In this document: positions 34,294 through 47,500 of the stretch, one piece after another
Position numbering within the stretch: position 1 is the stretch's first letter
Layout of the letters: every line of letters begins with the position of its first letter
Assembly: GCA_019137255.1 (NCBI GenBank)
Contig: WPDH01000088.1
Location: forward strand, 165,614-229,613
From: Corinectria fuckeliana
Lineage: Eukaryota > Ascomycota > Sordariomycetes > Hypocreales > Nectriaceae
Direction of reading: 5' to 3'
Length of the DNA: 64,000 bases
The notes under the pieces: model-generated
Told to the model about the DNA's origin: nothing
Seen by the model: the letters and a program-made list of their open reading frames with translations, nothing else
Database searches by the model: none
Made by a program: the position numbers and the translations under genes

Positions 34294-34321
34294 GGGAGGG
34301 AGGGAGGGAGGGAGGGAGGGA
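34294..34321 (+). repeat. (GGGA)n run with seven G3 tracts
   Basis: Seven GGG tracts separated by single A bases fit the intramolecular G-quadruplex pattern on the plus strand. Confidence 0.9.
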
Positions 34322-37300
34322 GCGAACGGACGGCGTGCCGCGGCGTGCATGACATGACAAAAACCCCTAGTCCTAGTCCCTGAACCTTGAGAGTGAGACC
34401 TTTCAGACTCACGCACACAGATTTGAAAGCGGCCGACTCCACACCGTGGAGAGTGGCTGCAGGGAGGAAAGGTGGAGGAGGAGGAGTGTGGAGTTTGAGA
34501 CCTGGGAAGAGAGAGAAAGAGAGAGAGAGAGGGGCGGACTAACTAACTGCATGGAACGATTTGTCGATACATACTTCGTACTTAGCCTTGCCTTGACTTT
34601 GGCCAGAGGTAACTTATTAGTTAATTGGACGTCAATGGGAGGCGGTGACGGCCAATGGCGATGATGGCGGACCTGGGAGGGAGGCATACTTTCTATCACT
34701 CTCAGTCTCTCTTCCTCTCTCTACCTCTCGTCGTCTAAGCCAGGGTACCCTCATACCCAGGGTGAATTGAGATCTCAATCGGGAAGTGCAAGGGCCGACC
34801 ACGAGAAAAGAAGCACCGTTGTTAAGCTTGCTTGCTTGCTTAGCAACCATTGACCAAAGAGCCACCACCACCACCACCCGGTGAGCTTACCTAGCTGGCA
34901 GACGCAGTTGCGATTGGTCCCGCCGCAAGTGAAGATCTCGACCAGTCGTCGACGACGTACATACTATGTAGGCATCCGTACTAAGCTTTGGCGTCCGTCC
35001 GTCTCTGGGGTTCATGCCGGTGTCGTCATGAAGGTGGTGGAGGAATAGGGCCCTTTTTTCTTTTTCTTTTTCTTTCCAACGGAGCAATTGGCTGCTCAGG
35101 ATGATGAATGGAGATGGAGAGAGAGACATTGGATGCATGCATCGGGTGGCTGCCATCCCCCCCGTTCGATAAGCTCCGGTAGAACTTTGTGTCTGGACGG
35201 ATTGGGATTGGGGCCTTATGATCCGCAAGCGAGGCGTTCCTTTTTTTCCTTTCTTTTTGGGGAACGGATTTCGCACTTGGGCTGCTGGGGGCACTGTCAG
35301 CTTCCTCTGTTGCACGAACCGTTCAGCTCGGACACCGTACGAACGAAGTAGCTTACTGAGTACTACAGCAACAAGGTGGTGGCGGGTAGGCTGCGAAAGG
35401 GGAATACCGTCCACGATTTGTTCTAAAGGCCGGGGCGTCAGGGATCCTGACAGAGCTGGCCAACGGGAACAACAGCCGGAAGGCGGAAAGCAGCGACGTC
35501 GCTTCTGGGGAAGCATTGCTGTACGAGATATACGTGGTAGTTAGGTAAGTAGGCAGGCAGTCAGTGCGGTGGAAACGAGGAAGAGAAAGCTGATTTCTCT
35601 TGTTATGATTGCTGCCCAATGACTATTTTTTTGGATTGCTCCGGGGTGGGAGAGAGAGGAGGGAAGGGAAGGATTGCCCGTGTTGGACGGTCCGGAGATT
35701 GCGGCCAATGGCTTCTGGCGTTGTGGCTGGGTTGGATCCGGGATATAAACTACGAATGCTGCAACGGATGCTACGTTGGACGATGGGCCCCTTGTTTGAT
35801 GAAGATGAAGGTGATGTTGCTGTTGTTGCGGTTGCTGTTTTCGTCTCGTTCTCTGTCGTATATCTAATAACGGTATTAATCATTGTTTTTTTATTTCTGC
35901 CTTTAATATTGCTCCGCGACGCCCGGCAGGCAGGCTAACATACCCACGTACGTAGCATCAGAGCAGAGACGGGATGAAAAGAAAAACCACCAAAAAGACT
36001 AGGGATGTTTTGGCATGGATCCCGACGGTCAAAAGTCAAAAAGAGATGGGCGGGCATGGATGGGATTGGGATGACAGGGGGACGGCGACGGAGACGGCGA
36101 CGGCGACGGGGGGCGGGCGGAATGGATGGCGATGGCGGCAGGCGGCTGTCAAGTCAAACCGCTCCAAAAGGGCCGTCCCACTAGTATCTCTAGTATGTAG
36201 ATCTCTCTCTTCCTTCCCGTCGACCTAAGGTACGTAGGTTGTTGTAGTATGTAGTTACGGAGACCAACTGCCTGCAGCAGCAGACGGTGCAGCGACAGCA
36301 CCCAGTACCGGGCAAGGTCAAGGGCCGAGAAGAAGGATGGATGGATGGATGGGTGGATGGAGGGGATGGAGAGGGGGGAGGGGATTGGGTTGGACCAGGC
36401 CATCGACCATCGGCCCACCTTCATTCCAGTTGCGGAATCCCGAAGGCCATGTCGATACCCAAGTAGTAAGTAGGTAGATAGACTACGGATAGAATTGAGA
36501 GAAGAGGAGACTTTGGAGGAAGTGGTGGTGGTGGTGGCGTGGTGATGGTGAGTGAAGGAGGAGGAGGAGGAGGAGGAGGAGGAGGATAGTGATGGACAAA
36601 GACGATACTGTTGGTGGTGGTGGTGATGGTGATGGTGTTGATCGTTGTCTTCTTCTTTAATAAGAATTCAAAAAAGACCAAGCGCATCGACATCTACACA
36701 CATCTGCATCTTCACACATCTGCCACAACATCCTTCCATCCCGTCGTTAGACTCATCACCAACCTACCTGCCAGCATAGACCTCCACCGCCTCGGCCGAG
36801 CACTGCCGACACCATCTACTGCAACTTTGGTTCCAACAAGCTCCATCCCTAATACCTACTCAAATAAAAGATGCCGTCGAGTGGGCCGCGTCAAACATCC
36901 CGGCATCCATCTTTCCAAGGGTCTGCACTGTGCTACCTACTCCGTATTACATACATAGTACCTTTACTGCAAACCGCACTCCGACATTCAGCCACAGCTA
37001 CCCGTACAACAACAGCTGAGTTACCTAGATTACCAGGTACCTAGCTACTACACAGCTCCTCCGGTACGAACAGTTACAGCTACACCTCATCAGCTCACTA
37101 TTCTTATACTTTGTACTTTTGTGCATACATACCATCACATCTGCCTATTAAAAAAAACATGTTTCCCTCCCCGCGCTAGATTTTTGCAACTCAATCAAGC
37201 TATGCCCGCCGAGGAGCAGGGGGGAGGGGGGGGGTGGTTAGTTGAGCCTTGGCCATGTGAGCCTTGACCTTTGACTTTGCGCGCTTGCCACGCGCTGTCT

Positions 37301-39499
37301 CCCATTCATCCATCAAGCAAACGTGCTTCGCCAGTCACAGCGGCGCGGCCACGAGGCAACAAGAATGAAAAGAGAAAGAAAAGAAAGAAAAAGGCCGAGG
37401 GGAGAACGGCCGGTGGAGGGTGGATGGGATGCAAGGGGAGGAGGGAAGAACAGCGCAGATCGAAAGGGCGAGGCTGAGGTCTGCAGACGTCACCCCCAGG
37501 GCCCCTTCATCTACACCGGCAATCCAGGGACACAGATTCAGCTGCGAGCTGACTGGCTGGGCTGGGCCGTCGACGAGACGGCATAGACCTAGCTTCCGGA
37601 TCTTGCCATCCGGCTCGGAGAAGGCCATTGGTCTCCCCTGAGCGCCGTGATGCGACGCCGCCGTCGCTCGCTCGGGGCTAACACGCGCCCTCGACCTCGA
37701 GGCTGACGTGACGGCTCTTGTGTTTCCTGTGCCTGGGGCTAACCAACTGACCAACTAATCTACCTGGTAACTTGTCGAGCTAGCAAACAATGGCAATGGC
37801 TGGCGCACTGGCAATGGCGGCAAAAGGTTTCTTGTGGTCCATACGCCCTACCGCCCTTCCTTTCGAGACAAATCTCCAACTCACCTCTGCTCGGCTCTGC
37901 TCTCTGATGATCCCTGGAACAGGCGGACGGCCCTTGGACACAATGTTGGACCAGGACCCCTGGCGACCGCGCCCGCCGGACCTCCCGTCGCCTGTACATC
38001 TCATCCATGATCCGTCAGTCGATCTCGCCCGGGGGGGGTGGTGGTTTGCTCTGGAAGGGGCCCTGTCGCGTGAAGCCTGTCGGTCGCCCTGCGCAAGCCT
38101 TGCCCCCCGTCCTATTGACCGTCCCGTCCCCCTCCCTTCCCTGGGCAGCAAGCAGGCGGGATTTCGTATCTGGGGAGGATCTGGGCTAACAGGTGACCGA
38201 CCCACCGAGTGGACTGTGGACTGTGGACTCTCGGGAGAAGGGCCCTCCCCGCCCACCAGCATTTGTTCCCGTCGAATCGCATCGCCTCGGCGGCCTGAGT
38301 GAAGTGCTCTCTCGCTTTACAGTGCTACTTACTGCCAGGAGCGGCGAGCAACTGAGCATGCGTGTGGCTTTCTGGCTTTCTGGCTCTTTTGCCCATCGCT
38401 TTTAGCCTGCGCGTCTCTCTCTCTCTCTCTCTGTGTCTTCTCTGTCTCCTTCTCTTGTCTCACACGCCCCCCCCTTCTCTCTCCCATCCTCCGCTCGCTC
38501 CCCCGGTCGTCTCGCTCGCTCCCTCGTCCGCTTCTCTGGCGCGCGTTCATCAGGCGCTCGCTCATCAGTGGGCGGCAATGGTGGGGGCCCGGCCGGGAGC
38601 CAAAGACACTGACTGACTGACCGACCTCGAAGAAAAGGGTCCACCATAGGAAGGCAGAACAGAGTTGGCGGTTGAAATGCCTCATCATGCCTGCCTCATA
38701 CCTTGTGCCTCGTGGTCTCTCATCGCACATGGGCGGGTACTGATTGATTCGGCGCCGAGACCCCCGTCTCTGACCTCATCTCATCCGCTATCCATCTACT
38801 GCCGGGATCTCTGACTCTCTCACGCTCACGCTCACGGGTCTAAGTGGTCGTCCATCCTAACCTACTCCGCAACGGTCTAATCATCCTTCACTCGCTCGGC
38901 GATGGGCCGTCGTCCCAGATTGGAAAGGAGAGATTAGGACCCCCGTTTGCCCCAAGGGCCGACGGACGAACGAGACAGAGAGAAGGCATCAAGCCCAACA
39001 ACGAGCGAGCCTAACACGGGGACAGTTTAGGTCCAAAGAAGAACGTTTCGGTCCAAAACAAGCGGGCTAAACTGGCGCGCCAACCCGTCCTGTCATTGCT
39101 TCCTTTTTTCCCCTCTTGGTCCCTTGATCCCACTCGCCGATCCAAAAACCGCCCTCTCAGGTGCTTTTCTTCTTCCTTCCTTTCTTTTTGCCGTCCCTGT
39201 CTCTTGTCCGTGTAGGAAATAATAGTGAGTGAGTGAAAGTGAAGGTGAAAGAGCGAGCTAGAGAGAGATAGACGGAGAGGAAGCTCACCTATCAGATTGC
39301 CGCGAGCCGGGGGGAGGGGCTAGGTTCTAGGAGAAGTATCCACGCCGTCTGTCGTCTGCCAAACGCCAACGGCTGATGATGAATGTCTCTCTTTGCTTTT
39401 CCCGCCATGACAAGTCGGTAAGGATTACGGACGGATAGACACTCGGTGGACAGCTCCATAATGGTGTACCCGCGCCCCTAGCACGACCGGCCGCTTCTT

Positions 39500-39532
39500 C
39501 CTCCTCCTCCTCCTCCTCCTCCTCCTCCTCCT
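39500..39532. repeat. (CTC)11 microsatellite
   Basis: An uninterrupted CTC trinucleotide run. On the opposite strand it reads GAG, encoding the Glu run of a chance ORF. Confidence 0.9.
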
Positions 39533-41053
39533 TCCCGTCCCCTGTTACTACCGCGCTTGTTGCGATAGACAGAGACGGACATGGAGAGTACGTACGAAGC
39601 ACAGAATCAGCGACCAAGGCGTGTGAGAAAAAGGGCCCTTGCACATCTCGTCTTGTCATACCCCATGCCCGCCAGTTGCCAGGTTCCCCGTTCTTCATTC
39701 TCATTCTCATCCGCCAACGCCAACGCCAACGCCAACCACACGCAAGACTCTCAGACATCCACGCCCACCACACAGACGCAAAGTACACACAAGAAGGTAC
39801 ATGGACAAAGTACACCCGCAATGGCTTGCTCGATTCAATCCTACCCACCCTCCACCCACACTCTTTCTTCCCACATTCGCTCCCACACGCCCCCCTTGCC
39901 GCGAGGCCACCCCCTGGCCGGTACGCACTCCTCGTGCGTCTGCAGCCATACATATGTACTTGGACTACCTCCGTCGTGGTGGATGGCTCATGTTCATGTC
40001 CTGCTCACACGGGCACGCTCAATCGATATACTACTTCGTACACGAACGGCTTCTGGCCTTTGTGCTGGGAACATATCTACAAGTGCTCTGAAGCCTCACC
40101 GTCCAGTCTGTGGGCCAAAGACCGAAGCCTCTCCAACCTGGGGTCTGTCGCCTTTGGAATCCGGATCAAGCTGTCGGCCTCGTCGTCGTTGCGGACTGAC
40201 TCTGAGAGGTAACCGTCGGCCCGCTCATCAACCATCGACCACTCGCTCACTCCTCCGTTTCCGACGCCCCCCCTCCCCCTTCTTCTTAGTCTTCTTCACC
40301 TTCTTCTTCTTCGCCCTGCCGTGTTTGCCTTTCGACGGGCCTTTTTTAACTCGTCTCTGCAAACCCCACGAGGACAACGAAGGGGAAAAAGCAACAAAAG
40401 AAACTTCCCGTGGTGTCTCACTCGGGGAACCTCGCGTGGAAGGGCTCCCCCATTAGATAGGTCTCAGCCTGGCCAGAAACGGCTTCCAGATAGGGCCGGC
40501 TTAAGAAACACAGGAGCGGCCTAGTACCGCAGCCCCGTCGTTGAGGGGAAGAGTGCCGGTCTTTGAGTGCGTGCGTTCCCGTTGTGTGCCTTCCTGCGAG
40601 AGCGTTTCCGCTGCCGCGAGAAGCATCAGCCTGGCGCTTATCAGACGAGATCGCCCCTGGACTTTGGTTCGGGTTTGATCGACACCGGCGGTGACAGCAA
40701 CGGCAACAGTGACGGCAACGGACACCCGAACGCGGAACTGCGACCTCCTTTTGCACACTCAGGATCCCCTTTCGGCAAGACAATGCATCACCTCGTCGGC
40801 TGGTGTTATTCGTGAGGGCCCAATCCCGCCGAATCGCCGGGGAGAAAGAGAAACATCTCCCCCATCTCGTCGCCAACGTCCCAGACACACAAGGCCCATT
40901 TCACCGGCCGGCGCAGGTCTCGCTCGTCCTGTTGTCTCTACCTGCAAAACACGCCGGGGATTGTCGGTGCCGCTGAGCCCGATTAACCGTTTATCTGTTG
41001 TGCATTTTTCTTCTCTCCAGTAGACCCAGTGTTAGCTGGACGAGTCACGGAAG

Positions 41054-42831
41054 ATGCACAACGTCAACGGGACGTCGACCATGGGCCACGACACCACCAT
41101 GGCCCAAAGCAATGGATACGGCAGCGATACCTGGACCAGCATGAGCCCTTACAGCCAGAGCCCGTACAGCCACAGTCCGTTGGCCGAGTACAACAACTTC
41201 GGTGCTTACCTCCCTCACGGGCTGCCTTCGGAATCGATGAGCCGGATGCCACCGCCACCGCCACAACCTCACCAGATGATCCAACCCGCACCGCCCATGG
41301 CCCATCATCAGCTGCCGATGCTGAACACGAACACGACATGGCCGAGCCAGCTGACGAATCCAACTCCATCGGGGAGCTACTCGGCGCCTCCGTTATCCAT
41401 CACCCCCGCGACCAGCGCGCCGCCCGTGGATCCTCCCCGGTTACCACCGCCGCATGAGAAGTCGAGAAAGACGTTGACAGCCGAGCAGAAGCGGGCAATG
41501 TGCCAGTTTCACGAAGACAACCCCGGGACCAGGCAGGCAGACATCGGTGCACGCTTCGGAGTGGAGCGAAGGTAGGTTACCTGACTTGGTTTGGCAGCAG
41601 CAGCAGAAGAAGGCTGTTGGCAACGGACGGACGCTGACTTTCTTACTACAGCACTGTTTCCAAGGTGCTGCGGCAGAGGGACCAGTACCTCAAGCGGGAT
41701 CAGGAGCCAGATCACGCCGCGCTCAAGCGTGCCAAGGGCAAGAACCCCGACTTTGACCGGACGCTCAGCAACTACGTGAGGAGACAGCAGCAACGGGGCT
41801 TCGACGTGAGCGACGAAGAGATCATGGAGCAGGCCAGGTTGTTTGCCCACGCGAGCGGCAACCAGGAGAGCCTCCTGAACAGCTTGACCAGCAGTTGGCT
41901 GCAGAAGTTCAAGCAGAAGCACGGCATCGGAGCCGGCAAGCTGATGCGACGGGCGTCCGAGACGAACATCCCGGACAGCGCCAGGTTGTCGACGCTGATG
42001 ACCAAGAGCGACAAGTCTTCCAACGGCATCTCGCCGTCCTCGCCCACTGGCCAGCTATCGCCGCTTTCGGGGAGCCGCAGCGACGAAGAGGCACAGGCAG
42101 ACGGACTAGGCTTCGACTTCCACTACAAGCACCACTCCCAGTCAACCACGTCGCTGTCGAGCGATCTCCGAGACACCACGGGCAACTCGTCCTTCTCCGG
42201 CGGGACCATGAGCCCGACGGCGCCCTTTACCTTCTCGCCCGATCCCAACGTTGGAGGCTTCCCGATGGACCACCTGCGCGGCAACCCGTCCGACTACCAG
42301 CAGCACCGCGAGAAGAGGAGCAACACCTTCCCGTCGCTCAACATCGACTACGCGAACCAAGCCGCTGCGGCTTCGACGGAGCCCATGACGCCTCGCCACC
42401 AGCCCTCGTCCACGGCGCCGTCGTCGGCCTTGGACTCGCCGGCGCTCGACATGGCCGCGCCCTTCTCCATCGACACCAGCATCAACTCGCCCCCCCCCGC
42501 GCTGCACCGCAGCAGCAGCAACTCGAGCATGACGGCCCGGTCGTCGGCAACGCCCGCCACCGCGAGCGCCATGTCGTCCACGCCCGCCGACTCGTCCCCC
42601 GTGTCCCCGTCGCAGGAGGACGCCCGCCGGGCTGCGGCCACGCTTCTCAGCTACATCACGCACGCGGGCACGTTTGACTCGAACGAATACATGGCCATCG
42701 TGCAGCTGACCAAGAAGCTGCAAATCCACCAGCACCAGCCTGGCCGGCCTTCGCTGGGGGGCCTTTCCAGGATTCCCGAGGGCGATGTTGAGCTGCCTTC
42801 GCTGATGCAGGCAAAGATGGAGTCCACATAA
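41054..42831 (+). CDS. CENP-B-type HTH DNA-binding protein, probable transcription regulator
   Basis: Exons 41054-41571 and 41652-42831 encode 565 residues. Residues 1-130 are Ser/Pro/Gln-rich. Residues about 135-190 form the first helix-turn-helix (LTAEQKRAMCQFHEDNPGTRQADIGARFGV, then STVSKVLRQRDQYL), and about 205-265 form the second, Tc5-type CENP-B domain (FDRTLSNYVRRQQQRGFDVSDEEIMEQARLFA ... SSWLQKFKQKHGI). Both match the paired DNA-binding domains of pogo/Tigger-derived proteins. The remaining 300 residues are Ser/Thr/Pro-rich without a DDE transposase domain, so this is a domesticated DNA-binding protein, not a transposase. The intron splits Ser173. Fungal relatives act as transcription factors or centromere/replication proteins; the target is unknown. 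It has 8.5 kb of gene-free sequence upstream. Confidence 0.85.
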
Positions 42832-44506
42832 CCCCAGCTTGTGCTTGTATCATTTCAGACTTGTGTTTGCCATTGGCGTTTCTCCTTTGATATTTTATGG
42901 ATGCTTTCGTCGCCATGGCAGGATACCGTTGCGACGGAGGAACGGATCGATGGATGGTTATTACACAGGTACATGGGATCTCTAGATCAGCCAACAGTCC
43001 TTGCAGAAGGCTGCTTTGGCTGAGGATGATGCGTCAAGGGGCTGTGTGTCAACTGTTCCACGCAGATGAGAACGGCTCCCCCGACCATTGCACGTCACAC
43101 GACTTGGCTACTCACGGAAGAATTGGCCGCAGGAAGCAAAACTTGATGCCTACGGGGAAGTTATCACGAAACCACTCTCCTGACACCGAGAGCATCAGTA
43201 TCGAAAGGACTGGAAAGGAAAACGGCCGTCTGGACGAGACGGCTACTCTACACATATACTGGCGACAGACCCTCCGGCGACGCGAAACCGACCGCGTAGT
43301 CAATCATCTTCGACCCCCCTTGATTTGTTCGATCTCGACCTCGGTCGGTCTCCGACTAACCTCGACACACGAACTATTTACATTATTCCGACCGCACAAA
43401 AGAATCAACTTTTATACCCCCCCAATACCAAACCCAAGAAGACTTTTTCGCCCGCTCACGCTACCCGAATACCTTTTTTTTTTTACACGCCCACATGCAG
43501 AGCAACTGCACGACACACCCCAGCATTGCGCTCATCTCGTTTTCTCAACGGAGGAGAAGGAGGAGGAAACAAAGCAACGACGACCAGAGGAAAGGGATAT
43601 ATGACGGCACGGATGGACGAATGGACGGATGCATCTCTGGCGGAGATGTACGATGGCGAACGGCCACCCTCAGCGAAGACACGAGGATTCCAACGACAGC
43701 AAAGGCAACTTTCCACAGTACACCAAGGGCAAACCCAGCATCCCGCGTCTTGTTTCTTTTTTTTTTTTCCTTCTCCCTTTTCCTATCTATTTTTCCACAC
43801 ACATTTCTCATCCGCTCCTTTTTATTTGTTTATTTATTGTTTATTCTTCTTTCATTCCTTGTGTCACCGAGGATATAAGTTCTTTGGGGAAGGGGAAATA
43901 ATCATCTTCACACGCGCGTTATTTGACCGTATTCCCGGCTCTGATAATATTTCTTCTTCTTCTCCTTTTTCTCTGTTAAGACTGGAAGGGAACTTGCTGC
44001 AAGGCATGAACGGGCATTGGCATGGCATGGACGGAAGGAATTTGGGGGGGGAAAGATATCCAAAGTGTTTTTCTTGGACATTTAGTGGGGATACACGTCT
44101 TCCAAGACGGTCGGCCACAAATACACCGGGAAGATTAAGGGGGGTAGAAGGAGGAGGGGGAGTGCAAAGGAAGAGGACACGCAACGAATGGTTCTTCACG
44201 TCCTCGAGGATTTTTAGTCGTGGTCGAGAGCGGAAACCTTTACTCGGCAGGGTTGAGAAATCTTCCCTGCCCTGAACGGTTCACATCCCAAGGGACATTC
44301 CTTCACAGTCGAGATAGTCCGAGGAATAGGAATGGGCGGCACTTGTGCATTTGGGATTGCCCTTGCTCTTGAAACTTTGCTTTCCGAAGTCCCAAATTCG
44401 TGAATGTCGTGAATTAACAAGAAAAAAAGAGGGTTCATTACTACTATGCTATGGGTATCGTCAAAATGTGTACGGCTACGGGGCGTCTGGGTATCGCTGG
44501 CCATCA
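42832..44506. other. Convergent 3' flanks (CENP-B-type / PXA)
   Basis: No gene was recognised between the two converging stop codons. T-rich and pyrimidine-rich stretches occur at 43750-43860. The longest open frame, 43325-44275, is low-complexity and has no recognisable domain. Confidence 0.55.
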
Positions 44507-47500
44507 TCAACCAAGTCTCTCATCCTGCAGCTCGACCACACCCTTCTCGGTCAGTTCAGGCATGAGCCTGACCAGGACTAGCTCCAGGACGCTGTACATC
44601 AGGTGTTTGTTGCAGTACTCGTCGTCCAGGACCAGGAGCAGGTGCTCCAGCTCGTCGACAAGAGCCTCGTGCTCAGCGGCGTCGCCATCACCTGGGCGCC
44701 GCCACAAGCGACTGCCAAAGTAGAGTCTGACCACCCCGCTCGGCAGCAGCCCCCAAAGGGCGTTAGCGGCTCTGCGGCGGAGGGCCTGCAGCTCGGCATC
44801 GGAGGAGGGAGGGAACAAGCTGGGCGTGCCAGGGGCGTTGTTGGGGAAGAGGACGCCGCGGAGGGTGCGCAGGAGGGGTGGGAGGTGCGCAGGCGAGAGG
44901 AGGGACTGGATGTGATGCGAGAGAAGCCTGCCAAGGAGGTTAGCACGAGGGGGATCCGCGACTAAGACTGACGGCGTGGGGGGGGGGGGGGGGGGGGAGN
45001 NTTGGGGGGGGGAGGAAGCGGAAAGACTGCAGCAAGGGGGGCCAAGGACAGGATAGGACAAGGCGAGGCAAGGACATGGACAAGGGGGAATGTATGCTGT
45101 TGGGTTGGTCTGCCCAAGGAACAGCATGAGGCTGTCAACGGTCCATTGGGCATCAGCGGCCGTCGATGGGCGGCCATCAGCCATGTAGGGGGAGGTGGTA
45201 TCGTAGATCTGCAACGGCAGGCCGGGCATGAGACACGAGAGACTCGGAAATTGAGGAGGCAGGGGGTTGTCCAGACGGAGGACGTTCAGGTGCGGGGAAG
45301 TGCAGAGCAGGTCGTCTGCGTCTGCGTCTCGTCTGCGTCTCGTCTGCGGCTGCGGCTGCGTCTGCAGACCTGCGAGATTACACGGCAGCCGATGTGGATG
45401 AGCATGTGGGTGCCGTCGTGGATGTGGCCGTCGCTGTGGCCGTCGCTGCGGCCGCGGCTGACAAGGTGGTGTGGAACTGGGCTTCGGGATGTGCATCATG
45501 CATCGCGCACATCACACAGACCGACAGGCAGACAGACCGACAGACGTACGTATACTTCGTACAATGCCTGTTCCACAAAGTCCAACGTCCAAGCCAAAGC
45601 CCCAGCCTGGTCAAGTAGGCCATGCCTGTTGTACTCGACGCCCTCGGCAAGCCGGTTGTCCTCTCCAACACGTCGTGGCTGTGGCTGTGAGTGGCCTTCG
45701 GGACAATGGCCAACTCTAGTCCTTCGGGTGGCACGGCACGAGGCGGAAGCTAACCTTGGCTCCCAGACAACGTTGCATCCAGGGCAGAAGGTAAACGGCC
45801 GCGCAAGCAGCAGGTAGGGCAGACGGTAGAGCGGACGGTAGAGCAGGTGGTAGAGCAGGCGGTAGAACAGGCGGCATAGTAGGTGGTCCCGTCTCGAGTA
45901 GTTGACATCCCGGTTAAGTCCGGGCGCGTAAACTCGCCTTCCTGCTGGACCATTTCTCCTAGCCTGGTGCATCGTCTCCAGCAATCGGAAGCCAGAGACT
46001 TCGCTGCGCGCTTCCATTGGCCACACACCCTGGAGACCCATCGACTCCGTCTCGAGACGTCAGGACTGCTTGTCCATCGCACCATTGCGACTCGTGCGTC
46101 GAAGAGACCTCTCAACGCTAGCACGGGGCCGAACATGAGACGGGTATGGGCCGTCGTGGAGACCGGGCGGCCCGACTGCTAGCGATGTCGTTGAAGATGC
46201 CCTGTTCTGAAAGCTCACTGGAGCAGAGAACGATCCAGTGACTCCAAACGCATGCGAGATGATGGGAAGGGGTCAAGTGTGCAACCAGGAGGGCAAGAAT
46301 AACCAAAGAAACATGCATATCTTACCTGTCAACAACCCCATCAAGGCCGGCCATTTGTCCGGGGCCCTTGACTGCCCCGAACTGTAATAATGACAGAAAG
46401 CCATGAAGCCAAGGCGTCCGCGAGCTCATCTCAGTCAGGTTGCCTAAACACGTCCATATTCGAAAGGCAAGGACCGGGGCCTTGACGAATACAGAAGGCC
46501 CATGGCCTGACGCGGGCTTGTCGGCTTTGTCGTGAGCTGTCACAACTCCCTTTTCATGACAGGGTGTGGTTCTAGGAGGCAGGGATGAGGCCATAACTAA
46601 AGCCATGGTGATGAATCGAATCGATCCCACTAGGAGCATGCCAAGTTGAATCAACCCGAGGATGATCCCTCGAATCGACCAGCCGCGGCCGCCCTTCACA
46701 TCCAACTTGGCGTCCGAGGGCTGCGTGCTAGTCGAAATAGTGCCTTCACTCTTCGTTCTCCTCTCCTGCAGGACCCTTGCCGTGATGCAAATTCCCTCGT
46801 ATAGAAGCCACGGCTGAGATGCCTTATTGGCTATAACGTTGCCAATGATGAGCTCCGAAAGGATCTGCTCGACGAGGGCTGTGAGGCAAGGGTTCTCGAG
46901 GTCCTCAGTGGGCAGAAGAATCGCTAGCACGCCCTGGACGAGCAGCTGACGGTAGAGCGCCTCGTTTTCCCTCTGGTCAGATGTCGTGAGCGGATCATCT
47001 AGGCGAGGGACCGGTCCAAGCTGCGGAAGAGGACACAATGCGTGGTAGACCTCTCGGGGATCTGCATCTATCGGCGGCCGCGACATGGCATGATGAGCAG
47101 TCCGGTAGGCTTGAAATAGTCAGATGGTGTCTTGGGTCTATCGGGCAGTGGCAACGCTACCCACCAGTGACGTGCTTGTCCAGCAATTCAGGCATCTGGT
47201 CCAGAAGCAGGCTCTCCAGGTCAACCTTCCTAAAGCGCTGCTCCAACGCCCGCGAGCAGTGAGCGATGATGTGGATGACCTCCGCCACAAAGTTCTCGTC
47301 CGTGGTGATCTTGCTGTACCAGCTCTGCACAAAGTCTCTCAGGAGGATGGCCAGGAAGGCGTAGAGCTGGAGGTCCACGTCGTTGCGACTAGTCAGGGGC
47401 GGGAGAAGCTCCTCGATGGGGGCCGGCGCATCCCGCCCCTTGTCCCCAAGCTGTTGAGAACATAGCGTGCGGCGGATAAGTAGAGTTGTGGCTCGGTCCG

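Larger units (their letters stand above)
32587..41053. other. 8.5-kb gene-free, microsatellite-rich region upstream of the CENP-B-type gene
   Basis: I found no frame with recognisable coding character on either strand. The region is dense in simple repeats: 14 G at 33067-33080, GAGACT units 34037-34059, AG 34113-34134, ATGCGG units 34157-34189, GGGA units 34294-34321, AGG 36556-36586, GATG units near 36335-36350, CT 38414-38432, CTC 39500-39532 and CCAACG units 39714-39738. The right end is the leader of the gene at 41054. Long leaders and promoters are typical of fungal developmental regulators; noncoding RNAs cannot be excluded. Confidence 0.6.

Noticed and set aside
39581..40456. 291-residue plus-strand ORF in the long intergenic region
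   Set aside because: Low-complexity His/Ser/Thr/Pro sequence with no domain and no splice-supported partner exons.
43325..44275. 316-residue plus-strand ORF after the CENP-B-type gene
   Set aside because: It runs through poly-T and pyrimidine tracts (Phe runs) and has no family resemblance; it lies in a 3' flank.
44507..45499. Single long minus-strand frame across NN reading into the PXA C-terminus
   Set aside because: It crosses a poly-C run of uncertain length and a gap. The family join GVVDR-LLSHHIQ and a good CTAAC/CAG acceptor at 44928 show that the part upstream is intron.
45496..46136. Minus-strand ORFs in the PXA intron with LYRL or CST repeats
   Set aside because: The repeats come from the 12-bp tandem array and read in two frames at once, so there is no protein selection.
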